64,000 nucleotides of DNA from Onishia niordana (GTDB taxonomy: Bacteria > Pseudomonadota > Gammaproteobacteria > Pseudomonadales > Halomonadaceae), in NCBI RefSeq assembly GCF_004798965.1, contig NZ_SDSD01000008.1, positions 62,001-126,000 on the forward strand, in the 5' to 3' direction. Positions 35,393 through 44,378 of this stretch are shown here, piece after piece (within the stretch, counting starts at the first letter, position 1; each line of letters begins with the position of its first letter). Both the position numbers and the translations under genes were made by a program. The notes beneath the pieces were generated by a model that saw nothing but the letters and a program-made list of their open reading frames with translations, did no database searches and was not told where the DNA came from.

Positions 35393-36218
35393 GCGCTTGT
35401 CCAAGCCCTGGTTCAGGAAGCCTACCCTCGAGGGTGGCTGGCCCGCCCAGCGCATTCTGGTGACCGGCGCCAGCGGTGGCATCGGCCGTGCCCTGGTCAA
35501 GGAGCTGGCGTCCACCGGTGCCCAGGTACTTGCCAGCGGACGCAACACCGGGACCCTCGCGGCACTGGCGGCCGAGAATCCCGACCATATAAGCGCGATG
35601 GCGGCCGACCTGACCGGTGCCGATGATCGAGCTCGCCTGGTTGAGGCGGCCCGGCGTGCCGACTGCAATGTGCTGATCAACGCGGCCGGCATCAACCATG
35701 TCGGCCTGTTCGAACATGAGGCCGACGACAGTATCGCCACGCTGATCAACGTCAACCTGACCGCCACGCTGCAGCTCACTCACATGCTGCTGCCGCAGTT
35801 GATGGCGGCCCGTCAGGGGCAGCTGGTCAATGTCGGCTCGACCTTTGGCGCCATCGGCTACCCCTCACAGGCCACCTACTGTGCGACCAAGTTCGCGCTG
35901 CGCGGGTTTTCCCAGGCACTGCGCCGCGAACTGGCCGACACCCGGGTGCGGGTGCTGTATGTCGCTCCGCGCGCGACCCGCACCACCATGAACAGCGCCG
36001 AGGTGGAAGCCATGAATGAGGCGCTGGGCACCGCCATGGATTCCCCGGAGCGAGTGGCTCACGCCGTGCGATCCGCCATCGAAGGACAACGCGAAGAAAC
36101 GCAAATAGGCTGGCCTGAAGGCCTCTTCGTGCGACTCAACGCCATCCTGCCGCGCCTGGTGGACCGCGCCCTGCACCGCCAGCTGCCGATCATTCGCCGC
36201 TTCGTCGGCAAGTCATGA
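35379..36218 (+). CDS. Short-chain dehydrogenase/reductase
   Basis: A 279-residue classical SDR. The Rossmann glycine motif is VTGASGGIGRAL; the cofactor strand ends in SGR, suggesting NADP(H). NAAG is present; the catalytic Ser is in VNVGST and Tyr-Lys in YCATK. A C-terminal extension (WPEGLFVRLNAILPRLVDRAL) is hydrophobic and basic and could contact the membrane. The start at 35379 overlaps the diiron-protein gene. It presumably reduces or oxidises the product of the upstream enzymes. Confidence 0.88.
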   Translation: MRWPKRLSKPWFRKPTLEGGWPAQRILVTGASGGIGRALVKELASTGAQVLASGRNTGTLAALAAENPDHISAMAADLTGADDRARLVEAARRADCNVLINAAGINHVGLFEHEADDSIATLINVNLTATLQLTHMLLPQLMAARQGQLVNVGSTFGAIGYPSQATYCATKFALRGFSQALRRELADTRVRVLYVAPRATRTTMNSAEVEAMNEALGTAMDSPERVAHAVRSAIEGQREETQIGWPEGLFVRLNAILPRLVDRALHRQLPIIRRFVGKS

Positions 36219-36225
36219 GGACCCG

Positions 36226-36930
36226 ATGATGAGCACCACAGCCAACGCTACTGCAACATTGCCAATTGACCGTCGCCGGCATAAACGCCGCTCGACCATC
36301 GCCCAGGCCTTATTGGCCGCTGTACTGATACTGGGTAGCCTCCCCGCCTTGGCCATGACGCCAGACGTCGAGGAAGCGGTGCATCATCTCCAGAAGCGCT
36401 GGGCCGAGATCCACTACCAATTGCCAGACAACGCCCAGGCCAAGGCGCTTGAAGCGCTGGAACAAGACGCCGAGGAATACCTCGCCCGTTACCCTGAGGC
36501 CGCCGAGCTACACATCTGGGCCGGCATCGTGCGCTCCACCGAGGCCGGTGCCAAGGGCGGGCTCGGTGCCCTGTCGCTGGTCAAGGCCGCCCGCGACGAC
36601 CTGGAAACCGCCATCGACCTGGACCCAGCGGCCCTCGAGGGCTCGGCCTATACCAGTCTTGGTGCGCTGTATTACCAGGTGCCGGGCTGGCCGCTGGCCT
36701 TCGGCGACGATGACAAAGCCGAGTGGCATCTCCGCCAGGCGCAGAAGTTCAACCCGGACGGCATCGATAGCCTGTATTTCTGGGGCGACTATCTGCATCA
36801 GCAGGGCCGTGACGACGAGGCCCGCCAGGTGCTTCACCAGGCACTCGACGCGCCACCGCGCCCCGGCCGCGAGCTCGCCGATCGCGGGCGTCGCGAGGAG
36901 ATACAGGCATTGCTGGACCAGCTGCCGTAG
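36226..36930 (+). CDS. Secreted TPR-like protein
   Basis: A 234-residue protein with a signal anchor (about 24-42, ending PALAM). Helical repeats follow that look like TPRs: ARDDLETAIDLDPAAL, SAYTSLGALYYQ, KAEWHLRQAQKFNPDG and DEARQVLHQAL. It lies 7 bp after the SDR gene, so it should be co-transcribed, and would place a protein-binding scaffold in the periplasm for a system whose enzymes look cytoplasmic. I know no defined function. An ATG at 36229 is an equal alternative start. Confidence 0.75.
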   Translation: MMSTTANATATLPIDRRRHKRRSTIAQALLAAVLILGSLPALAMTPDVEEAVHHLQKRWAEIHYQLPDNAQAKALEALEQDAEEYLARYPEAAELHIWAGIVRSTEAGAKGGLGALSLVKAARDDLETAIDLDPAALEGSAYTSLGALYYQVPGWPLAFGDDDKAEWHLRQAQKFNPDGIDSLYFWGDYLHQQGRDDEARQVLHQALDAPPRPGRELADRGRREEIQALLDQLP

Positions 36931-37045
36931 ACTGAAACCAGAGGCGAGTTGGCATCAGGCGCGGTCCACGGCAGACGAGGGCCGCGTCGTCATTGGCGGC
37001 CGGCGCGGTCCGCCGCCCCATTCACACGATCTACAGGGAGCAGGC

Positions 37046-37735
37046 ATGCGAGTACTGCTGGTCGAGGACGACCCCAGCCTGGCATCGGGCATCCGCCTGG
37101 CGCTTAAATCCGAACACTATACCGTCGATGTGCTGGGCGATGGCCGCTCAGCCCTGGATACGCTCAACGACGGTGAACCCTTCGATGTAGTGATTCTCGA
37201 TCTGGGCCTGCCCAAACTCGACGGCATGAGCCTGCTCAAGCAGTTGCGCGGACGCGACAACTCAGTCCCGGTGCTCGTCCTGACCGCACGCGATGGCATT
37301 GAGGACCGCATCAATGGCCTGGATGCCGGCGCCGATGACTATCTGGTCAAGCCCTTCGAAGTCGCCGAGCTCAAGGCCCGCCTGCGCGCGCTGCTCAGGC
37401 GCAGTCACGGCCAGGTGCACAGCGCGCTAGAGCTTAACGGCATCCGCCTGGATGCCGCCGAACACCAGGTCAGCTACCACGGTGAGCCGGTCAGCCTATC
37501 GCGCCGCGAGTTCACGTTGCTGCATGAGTTTCTGAGTCATCCGGGGCGCGTCTTTACCCGCGACACCCTGGCCAGCCTGGTCTATGGCTGGGACGAGGAC
37601 GTGGAGAGCAATGCCATCGAGGTCCATATACACCACCTGCGCCGCAAGCTGTTTCCGGGGGTGATCCGCACCGTACGCGGCATCGGTTACGTGCTCGACA
37701 AGCCAAACGGGCGCACTGGTGACAACGCCTCATGA
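37046..37735 (+). CDS. OmpR-family response regulator (QseB/PmrA-like)
   Basis: A 229-residue regulator: receiver domain with Asp 52 (VILDLGLPK) and KPF switch lysine, then an OmpR-type winged helix (SRREFTLLHEFL, NAIEVHIHHLRRKL, TVRGIGYVL). AGGGAGCAGGC precedes the ATG. It overlaps the sensor kinase gene by 4 bp and follows the TPR gene by 115 bp, so it may control the upstream biosynthetic genes or be a separate unit. Confidence 0.94.
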   Translation: MRVLLVEDDPSLASGIRLALKSEHYTVDVLGDGRSALDTLNDGEPFDVVILDLGLPKLDGMSLLKQLRGRDNSVPVLVLTARDGIEDRINGLDAGADDYLVKPFEVAELKARLRALLRRSHGQVHSALELNGIRLDAAEHQVSYHGEPVSLSRREFTLLHEFLSHPGRVFTRDTLASLVYGWDEDVESNAIEVHIHHLRRKLFPGVIRTVRGIGYVLDKPNGRTGDNAS

Positions 37736-39174
37736 CCTCGATCCGCCGTCGGACTCTCAGCCTGGTGCTGCTGGTATTCGCCGCCAGCATGCTGGTGATC
37801 GGCACGACCAGCTATCGAGATGCCACTCACGAGGTCGAAGAGCTGTTCGATGCCCGCTTGGCGCAGAATGCGCGACTGATCCAGGGCCTGATGCAGGCAC
37901 CGCTGGCACAGGAGCAGCGAGCCGGCCTGCTTTCGAGCCTGGATCACGCCCTGGCACGGGCCGACAACGCCGACATGAGCGTTGCCGGGCATCGCTACGA
38001 GAGCAAGCTGGTGTTTCAGGTCTGGCAGCATGACCGGCTGTTGCTGCGCTCGGCACGCGCACCAGAAACGCCGCTGAAGGTCAGCCGCGATGGCTATGAA
38101 AGCGCCAAGTTCGGTAACTTCGAGTGGCGAATCTTTGCCCTCACGGCCCCCGACGACTCCACGTCACCGGGGCTCAGAGTGGTCGTGGCAGAACGCGAGG
38201 ATGTCCGCGGCGAACTGGTCACGTTGATTGCCCTGCGCACGCTGATTCCTGACCTCATCGGCCTACCGGTGCTGGCCCTGCTGCTATGGTGGGCCATCGG
38301 CTGGGGGCTCAAGCCACTGTCGCGCATGGCACAGCAGATCCGGGAGCGCGACCCGCACAATCTTCAACCCTTGATGCTGGCGCCCTTGCCCCGTGAACTG
38401 GACACCATCGTCGGTGCGCTGAACCGACTGCTAGAACAGATTCGCAGCCTGCGTACCCGCGAGAAGCGCTTTATCGCCGATGCCGCTCATGAGCTACGCA
38501 CCCCCCTGGCGGTCCTCGACCTGCATGCCCAGAACGCCCGCGACAGCACGCAGCCCGACGACCGCCGGGAGTCACTGGATCGGCTGCAGGCTGGGGTCGA
38601 ACGGGCGACCCGGCTGGTCTCGCAACTCTTGATGCTAGCGCGTATCGACCCGGACCAGGATGCCGATCATCCGCGCCAGCAAGTCGACCTGCTCAGCGAG
38701 ACTCGCGAGGCGCTGGCCAAGTTATCGCCGCTGGCCGGTGAAGCGGCCATCGAGCTTCAATTAGATGCCGATGAAACGCTCGACTGGCAGCTCGTGACCG
38801 AGCCAGGCTGCGTCGACACCCTGGTCCAGAACCTGGTCGGCAATGCCCTGCATCATGCCCCGGCAGGCACCTGCGTTCGGGTGACGCTATGTGACGATAG
38901 GCAGAAAGCCCCGCCCTCAGGTTATGGCACAGGCATCACCACTGCATCGTCGTCTTTCACTCTGCTTGTCGACGACCAGGGACCCGGCGTTCCGGCTGGC
39001 GAACGTCGTCGAGTGATCGAACGCTTCCACCGTGCCGGTCCCAGCGCAGGAGCGGGATTGGGGCTTTCCATCGTCGATCGTCTGGTACAACGCCACGGCG
39101 GTGAGATGACCCTGGAAGATGCGCCAGGTGGCGGGCTGAGAGTGAGGATTACCCTGGCACAGCAGGCGATCTAG
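37732..39174 (+). CDS. Sensor histidine kinase (QseC/PmrB-like)
   Basis: A 480-residue inner-membrane kinase. Two membrane segments (about 9-27 and 166-190) enclose a periplasmic sensor of about 138 residues. HAMP-like linker, H-box FIADAAHELRTPLAVL (His 253), N-box QNLVGNALHHAP and G-boxes DDQGPGVP and GAGLGLSIV follow. The sensor domain resembles the QseC type. Its partner is the regulator encoded just upstream. Confidence 0.94.
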   Translation: MTSIRRRTLSLVLLVFAASMLVIGTTSYRDATHEVEELFDARLAQNARLIQGLMQAPLAQEQRAGLLSSLDHALARADNADMSVAGHRYESKLVFQVWQHDRLLLRSARAPETPLKVSRDGYESAKFGNFEWRIFALTAPDDSTSPGLRVVVAEREDVRGELVTLIALRTLIPDLIGLPVLALLLWWAIGWGLKPLSRMAQQIRERDPHNLQPLMLAPLPRELDTIVGALNRLLEQIRSLRTREKRFIADAAHELRTPLAVLDLHAQNARDSTQPDDRRESLDRLQAGVERATRLVSQLLMLARIDPDQDADHPRQQVDLLSETREALAKLSPLAGEAAIELQLDADETLDWQLVTEPGCVDTLVQNLVGNALHHAPAGTCVRVTLCDDRQKAPPSGYGTGITTASSSFTLLVDDQGPGVPAGERRRVIERFHRAGPSAGAGLGLSIVDRLVQRHGGEMTLEDAPGGGLRVRITLAQQAI

Positions 39175-39234
39175 CTATGTAGCTATGTAGCTAACAACGT
39201 ATCTCGCAACGTACCTAACAACGAACCTAGCAAC
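39172..39234 (+). repeat. Short tandem repeats at the end of the sensor kinase gene
   Basis: The stop codon lies in three copies of tagctatg (last one tagctaac), followed by three degenerate 12-bp units such as gtatctcgcaac. Confidence 0.85.
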
Positions 39235-39342
39235 GTAAGGCGCTTCGTTAACATAAGGTTGTCTTAAGATCGTCGCTTTAGTCTGAGACCCTGTCAGGGA
39301 TTTAGACCTTTTCATCGATCACCACCACCGTAAGGGTGCCTT

Positions 39343-39648
39343 ATGTCCACGCATGCCATCTCCAACAACCATCGCTGGCCACTCGCACACCAACTCGATC
39401 TCTCCTTGCCCACCCCCATCGGCCTGGGACTGGCTTGCCTGGTCTTGTTGATCGCCGTGCCCTATCAAGGCGTGGTCGCCTTCGACCCCTCGCTGATCGC
39501 CCTGCTGGGAGTCGGCACCGCAATGATCTGTCGTGAGGTCCGCCACAGAGGCCCTCTTTGCCCCTTTTGCCCAATCTTTGCCGAAGAGCTACTTCAGCTG
39601 ACGCTCGCAAGCCTTGGCACCCTGGTGGTGCTATCCCTGCTGGCCTAA
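39343..39648 (+). CDS. Small membrane protein with CPFCP motif
   Basis: A 101-residue protein that I do not recognise. Two hydrophobic segments (about 26-60, with a break, and 82-101) flank a cytoplasmic or periplasmic loop REVRHRGPLCPFCP. The C-P-x-C-P arrangement could bind metal or be redox active (inference). AAGGG precedes the ATG. It stands alone, with its own terminator, downstream of the two-component genes. Confidence 0.65.
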   Translation: MSTHAISNNHRWPLAHQLDLSLPTPIGLGLACLVLLIAVPYQGVVAFDPSLIALLGVGTAMICREVRHRGPLCPFCPIFAEELLQLTLASLGTLVVLSLLA

Positions 39649-39708
39649 CCCCTTGACCTCTCCCACCATCGACCAGACGACCTGCCAGGGCCCAACCAGC
39701 AGGCAACC

Positions 39709-39746
39709 AAAAACCCCGCCGTGTTTGCACACGGCGGGGTTTTTTA
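39709..39746 (+). terminator. Rho-independent terminator
   Basis: Stem CCCCGCCGTGT / ACACGGCGGGG with loop ttgc is flanked by A5 and T6, so it can act on both strands between the convergent small membrane protein and carboxypeptidase genes. Confidence 0.93.
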
Positions 39747-39775
39747 GATGATGCCCTTAAAACAATCAGGCGCTG

Positions 39776-39820
39776 AATACACTCGACATAAATACACTCG
39801 ACATAAATACACTCAGCATC
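39776..39820 (+). repeat. 15-bp tandem repeat (x3) beside the carboxypeptidase stop
   Basis: Two perfect copies and one degenerate copy of aatacactcgacata end 2 bp before the stop codon of the minus-strand gene. Confidence 0.92.
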
Positions 39821-39822
39821 CG

Positions 39823-40926
39823 TTACCGATCGGAGACTCTCAACGACCAGGTGCCACCATCACCCTGAGCGTTACGCTCCATGATGGCGCGAATCGGGTC
39901 CATCGTATTGGAGGCCAGGCGAAGGTTCGGCTCGGCATCCACCGAGGCCATCAGCGCCGGCGTGTCGACGCCCGGCGAATCGGCACGGAGCGGATCAACG
40001 TCAAGCGGTGGCAGCGAGGCGATGGCGCCTGAAATGTCAGTATCCGCCAGCCAATCAGTACGTTCCTGCAGGCCAATGCGGGCAAAGCCACGATCCAGCA
40101 GATCGGCCATGTGGGCATCACGCGACCGGGAGGTGAATCCTCCCATCACCACAGCAATCAGGCGCTGCCCGTCGCGTACGGCGGAAGTGGCCACGTTGAA
40201 ACCAGAGGCGCGGATAAAGCCAGTCTTGAGACCATCCGCTCCAGGATAGCTGCTCAACAACCGGTTGTGGCCGCGATGGCGCTTGCCGCGAAAGACGAAC
40301 TCGGTGCGCGAGAATTCGCTGTAGTACTCCGGGAAATCGCGCATCAGCGCAACGGCCAGGGTTCCCATGTCACGGGCGGTAGTAACCTGGGAGTCATCGG
40401 GAAGCCCGGACGCATTGCGGAAGTACGTCGAGCGCATGCCCATTTCCCGCGCCTTTGCCGTCATCAGCTGGGCAAAGACGGCCTCACTGCCACCAAGCGC
40501 TTCCGCTACCACCACGGCCACATCGTTGGCCGAGCGCACCACCAGCGAAGGAATGACATCGCTCACCTGAATGGTGTCACCGGCACGCAGCCAAAGCTTC
40601 GATGCCGGCATTGAGGCCGCATGCGTGGATACGGGCAGGGAATCGTCCAGATCCAGGCGCCCCTGTTCGATCGCTTCAAACAGCAGGTAGAGCGTCATCA
40701 TCTTGGTCAGCGAAGCCGGGTAACGACGCGACTCAACATTTTCGGCATAAACCACTTCGCCGGTCGCGGCGTCAGCGACCAGCCCCGCATAGCGGGGGTT
40801 ATCGGCCTGAGCCACGCCACCCATAAGCATGAGCAACATGCCCATCATGATGCCAAAGGTGTAAGACACTGCTGAGCGTTCCGACCGCGACCGGGTAGAG
40901 GGCAGCATTGTTGTTATATCCCGCAT
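39823..40926 (-). CDS. D-alanyl-D-alanine carboxypeptidase family protein
   Basis: A 367-residue penicillin-binding protein of the S11 family that trims pentapeptides in peptidoglycan. A hydrophobic N-terminal signal (about 22-42) precedes the active-site motifs S-x-x-K (ASLTKM), S-x-N (VRSANDV) and K-T-G (GLKTGF). The C-terminal 90 residues do not look like the PBP5 beta domain and end GGTWSLRVSDR, which resembles the start of a SPOR-type segment and may be truncated beside the tandem repeat. Likely periplasmic and membrane attached. Confidence 0.9.
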   Translation of the reverse strand: MRDITTMLPSTRSRSERSAVSYTFGIMMGMLLMLMGGVAQADNPRYAGLVADAATGEVVYAENVESRRYPASLTKMMTLYLLFEAIEQGRLDLDDSLPVSTHAASMPASKLWLRAGDTIQVSDVIPSLVVRSANDVAVVVAEALGGSEAVFAQLMTAKAREMGMRSTYFRNASGLPDDSQVTTARDMGTLAVALMRDFPEYYSEFSRTEFVFRGKRHRGHNRLLSSYPGADGLKTGFIRASGFNVATSAVRDGQRLIAVVMGGFTSRSRDAHMADLLDRGFARIGLQERTDWLADTDISGAIASLPPLDVDPLRADSPGVDTPALMASVDAEPNLRLASNTMDPIRAIMERNAQGDGGTWSLRVSDR

Positions 40927-41076
40927 CGTCGTTATCCCCTGAAGTTCCCTGTTGTAACAAACGCTTTGTTATGACCTTCAGTATGCCGATCATTGCCTGT
41001 CTGTCTACTGTTGCGCGCCCCTGATCGACGCTTTTTATAGCAACAGCCTATGGAGAGGATAATCCGAAACCCTTTT

Positions 41077-41095
41077 ATTAATGAGAATCATTCTC
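41077..41095 (+). promoter_or_regulatory. Fur-box-like operator
   Basis: ATTAATGAGAATCATTCTC matches 15 of 19 positions of the Fur consensus and contains the perfect palindrome GAGAAT-C-ATTCTC, extended by TTAA on both sides. It lies 47 bp ahead of the DUF2061 gene. Confidence 0.78.
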
Positions 41096-41142
41096 TTAAT
41101 ATAACGGTATCGCCATCCGGCGCTCTTATCGGAGTCCTCGTA

Positions 41143-41358
41143 ATGATCAAGACCGCCACCTTCGCCGTTGTTCACTTTTCCGTTGCTTTCACGGTGACCT
41201 ACCTGCTCACCGGCAGCTGGGTACTGGGCGGCGTCATTGCCCTCACGGAGCCCGCCGTGAACACCGTCGCCTATTTCTTTCACGAGAAGGCCTGGGAATG
41301 GGTCAATCGTCGGCGAGAGCATGCGACACGACACCCTGCCGAAGGCTCGATGACATGA
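41143..41358 (+). CDS. DUF2061 small membrane protein
   Basis: A 71-residue protein with two membrane segments (about 5-23 and 26-42) matching DUF2061: KTATFAVVHFSVAFTVTYL, GSWVLGGVIALTEP and a HEKAWEW helix. Function unknown. The start at 41143 follows GGAG. A strong Fur-like box lies just upstream, so expression is probably iron dependent. An in-frame ATG at 41050 would read through that box and is unlikely. Confidence 0.85.
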   Translation: MIKTATFAVVHFSVAFTVTYLLTGSWVLGGVIALTEPAVNTVAYFFHEKAWEWVNRRREHATRHPAEGSMT

Positions 41359-41510
41359 CATCGCGCATACCAGATGCCGGTAACGGCTTTCACGCATTGA
41401 GCATTCGAGCGGTGCGATACGTCACGTTTCAACATGGCACCTGCCCAAGTCCTAAGCCAAGTGCGGCTCAAGGCGTACCGGCCCAATCAGTCTTGAATAT
41501 GGCACGCATC

Positions 41511-41539
41511 AAAAAACGGCCACCCCAAGGCGGCCGTTT
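41511..41539 (-). terminator. Rho-independent terminator after the chemoreceptor gene
   Basis: On the minus strand, stem AAACGGCC / GGCCGTTT with a 10-base loop is followed by a T-run. Confidence 0.85.
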
Positions 41540-41568
41540 CATCATCTCGGTTCAAACGTGACCGGGTG

Positions 41569-43308
41569 TTAGAAGGCTTCCCACTCGGTCTCTGGCGTTT
41601 TCTGACGCCGGGTGTTGGCACTCGGCAAACGATGCGAAGCACTCAGCTCACGCTGCCGGCCCGCCAGGCTGGATGACGCCGGCAGGGCCCGGTCGCCTCG
41701 CTCGCGAGTGCTCTGATGGGCGGCCTCTCCTAGTTGAAAGGCCGACATCAGTTCCATCAACTTATGCGCACGCTGCTTGAGGTTGTCGGATGCCGATGCA
41801 CTCTCTTGAACAAGTGTCGCATTCTGCTGGGTGACCTGGTCCATCTGCGTGACCGCTTCACCGGCTTGCTGCACGCCTTCGCTCTGCTCGGCGGTGGCAC
41901 TGCTGATTTCTTCCATCAGACCGGTAACCCGCTTCACCGACGCCACGATTTCCTCGGTGGTCTTGCCGGCCTGCGTCGCCAGCACCGTGCCTTGCTCCAC
42001 GCGTTCACGATTGGCAGAAATCAAGGTATTGATTTCCTTGGCCGCCGCCGCAGAGCGACTGGCCAGCTCGCGGACTTCCTGAGCGACCACGGCAAAGCCT
42101 CGGCCATGCTCGCCGGCACGCGCCGCCTCGACAGAGGCATTGAGCGCCAGAATATTCGTCTGGAAGGCGATACCGTCGATCATGGAAATGATCTCGGCCA
42201 CTTGGTTGGAGCTACCGTCGATATCGCGCATAGTCTGCACCACTTTCGACACCACCTCGCCGCCATCCTCGGCGGTTTTTGAGGCGTTGGCGGCCTGCTT
42301 GCGCGCCTCCTGAGCGTTATCGGCGTTCTGCTTGACGGTGCTGCCCAGTTCTTCCATCGCCGAGGCGGTCTCGGCAAGGGAGCTCGCCTGCTGCTCGGTA
42401 CGTGCCGACAGCTCGTTGTTGCCTTCGGCGATCTGCTCGCTGTTAGTGGCCACCGACTCGGCGGAATGGCGAACGTCCAGTACCGTTTTCTTCAACTGCT
42501 CTGCCATCGCCACCTGAGCGGCCATGATGCTGTTCTGGTGCTTGGGCTTGAGGGTAACGTTCTGGGTCAGGTCGCCACGTCCCACTGCCTGGGCAAAGGC
42601 CCTGACCTGGTAGGGCTCGGCGCCGAATTCACGAAGCAACAGGCTGGTCAGCAGCGTGGCCACCAGGCTACCGATCACCAGGGCCCCCAGGCACAGGGCA
42701 ATCATGGTGATCTGGAAACTGTCAGCTATGCCACGTGCAACACTGGTTTCACTCTCATTGAGCTGTTCCTGCAGGGTGATGAACGCATTGATGGTGCCGA
42801 GCCAGGCAGTAAACGCCGGGGCCGCTTCATCGAGCAGGAGGCGCTCGGCAGCGGCGAAATCACCGGCCTGACGTTGCTCGAGGACCTCGTCGATCAGCGG
42901 TATGGCGGTGGCCTCGACACGCTGGATATCAGCCAGGCCTGTGCGTTCCTCGGCGGTGATGTCATCGCGCGAGGCGAACATGGCCTTCATCTCGGCCGAC
43001 GCCTCGTGATAGTTGCCCTCTAACCGCGCAATATCTTCAAGCACCGGAGCCAGCTTGGCATCGTCATTGATCAGTACCGCATCGCGTACGGCAATGGCAC
43101 GGTCGTGAACGCTACCCCGATAATCGATCGCATACTGCTGTTTAACGCTGTTCACGTCGTTGATCACGCTCATGCTGTCTTCAATCAGGCTGACCTCACG
43201 CACTCCCTCTGCGGTCAGAATGATGATCAACAATAGAACGCTTGCAAAGCCGGCGATCATGCGAGCACGAATGGTCGTTCCTCGGAGCCACGAAAAAATA
43301 GTGTTCAA
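41569..43308 (-). CDS. Methyl-accepting chemotaxis protein
   Basis: A chemoreceptor of about 579 residues. Two membrane segments (about 17-36 and 200-225) enclose a four-helix-type ligand domain of about 160 residues. A HAMP-like region and a long coiled-coil signalling domain follow, with the hairpin tip [20 protein letters not shown]. The last five residues, EWEAF, resemble the CheR/CheB-tethering pentapeptide NWETF of E. coli receptors. TTG at 43308 lies 8 bases after AGGA; another TTG at 43327-43329 would add seven residues. Ligand unknown. Confidence 0.92.
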   Translation of the reverse strand: MNTIFSWLRGTTIRARMIAGFASVLLLIIILTAEGVREVSLIEDSMSVINDVNSVKQQYAIDYRGSVHDRAIAVRDAVLINDDAKLAPVLEDIARLEGNYHEASAEMKAMFASRDDITAEERTGLADIQRVEATAIPLIDEVLEQRQAGDFAAAERLLLDEAAPAFTAWLGTINAFITLQEQLNESETSVARGIADSFQITMIALCLGALVIGSLVATLLTSLLLREFGAEPYQVRAFAQAVGRGDLTQNVTLKPKHQNSIMAAQVAMAEQLKKTVLDVRHSAESVATNSEQIAEGNNELSARTEQQASSLAETASAMEELGSTVKQNADNAQEARKQAANASKTAEDGGEVVSKVVQTMRDIDGSSNQVAEIISMIDGIAFQTNILALNASVEAARAGEHGRGFAVVAQEVRELASRSAAAAKEINTLISANRERVEQGTVLATQAGKTTEEIVASVKRVTGLMEEISSATAEQSEGVQQAGEAVTQMDQVTQQNATLVQESASASDNLKQRAHKLMELMSAFQLGEAAHQSTRERGDRALPASSSLAGRQRELSASHRLPSANTRRQKTPETEWEAF

Positions 43309-43383
43309 AGCGCTGTTCCTGTCAGGCAAATCGGATAAGGCGCATGCACTGAGGACACACTCTGCCCCATCGCACGACCATCA

Positions 43384-43418
43384 TGTACAAACTCTAATCA
43401 AAGTATAGTATTTGTACA
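43384..43418. repeat. Inverted repeat TGTACAAA / TTTGTACA
   Basis: Two 8-bp arms are separated by 19 bp in the AT-rich promoter region upstream of the chemoreceptor gene; it could be a regulator site. Nothing else is evident in the roughly 400-bp gap between 43309 and 43705. Confidence 0.6.
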
Positions 43419-43705
43419 ACTAATACCGATCGCCAATAACATGATTCGCGCGTCAATCGCGCACAACTATCAACGAGATGTCGGCATAATGAGATTGAGC
43501 GTTAACCATCAGGCCGCCTTTATTCGCCAGGCGATATTTTTTATATGACTGTTTTTACATGACTGTTAAAGCGATGTTTTCAAAAACTTTTCCAGGGACT
43601 TCCAGAGCAAGAGGCTCCCTCCCACCCTACGGACTGCCGCGACGCAGGACGATGCCGTATGCTTAGCCGCACGATCGCGCGTGGATAAGATGAAGGGAGA
43701 CAGGA

Positions 43706-44314
43706 ATGACAGGAAGGAGGCTTGCCAGGCAGGCACTGATGCCCCTGACGCTGGTCACGGCAGCGTCGATCGCCGTGGTGCTGACGACCCGGCCAGCGAT
43801 GGCGCTGATGTACAACCAGAAAGATGTTGAGCCAGCCGGTCACTGGCAGTCGATGATGCTTTCGCTGGGCGAAGAGCGCATCTACCGCGCCAGCAACCGC
43901 TACGATATGCCCGGCACCGCCTTTTCCGTGGACTTCGCCCCGCCCGAATGCCAGCCGCGCCTGGAGCTCAGGGTCGACATGGGCGAAATCGCGAGCCGCG
44001 ACGAGACCGCGAGCGCCGAGGCTACCTTGCGCATTGATCGAGAAACGCCTCATGGCGGGCCAGCAACGCTTGCCAAGGAGCGCGGCGACAGCGGCGCCTA
44101 TGTGAGCCTTACCATCGCCGCCCCGTATCGGCTGCTGCACGAGCTGAATGTCGGCGACACCCTGCGCCTTGAGATCGATGACGGCATCGAGCCCTGGTAC
44201 CTGAGTTTCCAGCTGCCGGGGGCCGCCATTGCGCTCGACCGGGCAGCGCGACTATGCCATGAGGCGAGTACCGCCCCGGTCGATGAAGACCGCCCCACCG
44301 CCGACTACTTCTGA
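43706..44314 (+). CDS. Hypothetical secreted protein
   Basis: A 202-residue protein that I do not recognise. A signal peptide or anchor (about 12-33, RPAMA) is followed by a beta-rich domain (LELRVDMGEIASRD, YVSLTIAAPYRLL, DTLRLEIDDGIEPWYLSFQL) with two cysteines (CQPR and LCHE) that could form a disulfide. GGGAGACAGG precedes the ATG. It faces the TPM gene cluster convergently. Confidence 0.7.
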   Translation: MTGRRLARQALMPLTLVTAASIAVVLTTRPAMALMYNQKDVEPAGHWQSMMLSLGEERIYRASNRYDMPGTAFSVDFAPPECQPRLELRVDMGEIASRDETASAEATLRIDRETPHGGPATLAKERGDSGAYVSLTIAAPYRLLHELNVGDTLRLEIDDGIEPWYLSFQLPGAAIALDRAARLCHEASTAPVDEDRPTADYF

Positions 44315-44338
44315 GCGTCAAGCGGAGGGGCGAGAGGC

Positions 44339-44362
44339 GTGATGAGGTGGGTGATGAGGTGG
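44339..44362 (+). repeat. 12-bp tandem repeat (x2)
   Basis: Two perfect copies of gtgatgaggtgg sit between the convergent hypothetical and TPM genes. Confidence 0.85.
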
Positions 44363-44378
44363 GTGACGCGAGCGGCGC

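Noticed and set aside
36449..37045. Frame upstream of the response regulator that would extend it by about 200 residues
   Set aside because: It overlaps the TPR gene in another frame; the receiver domain starts exactly at the ATG at 37046 with a good ribosome site.
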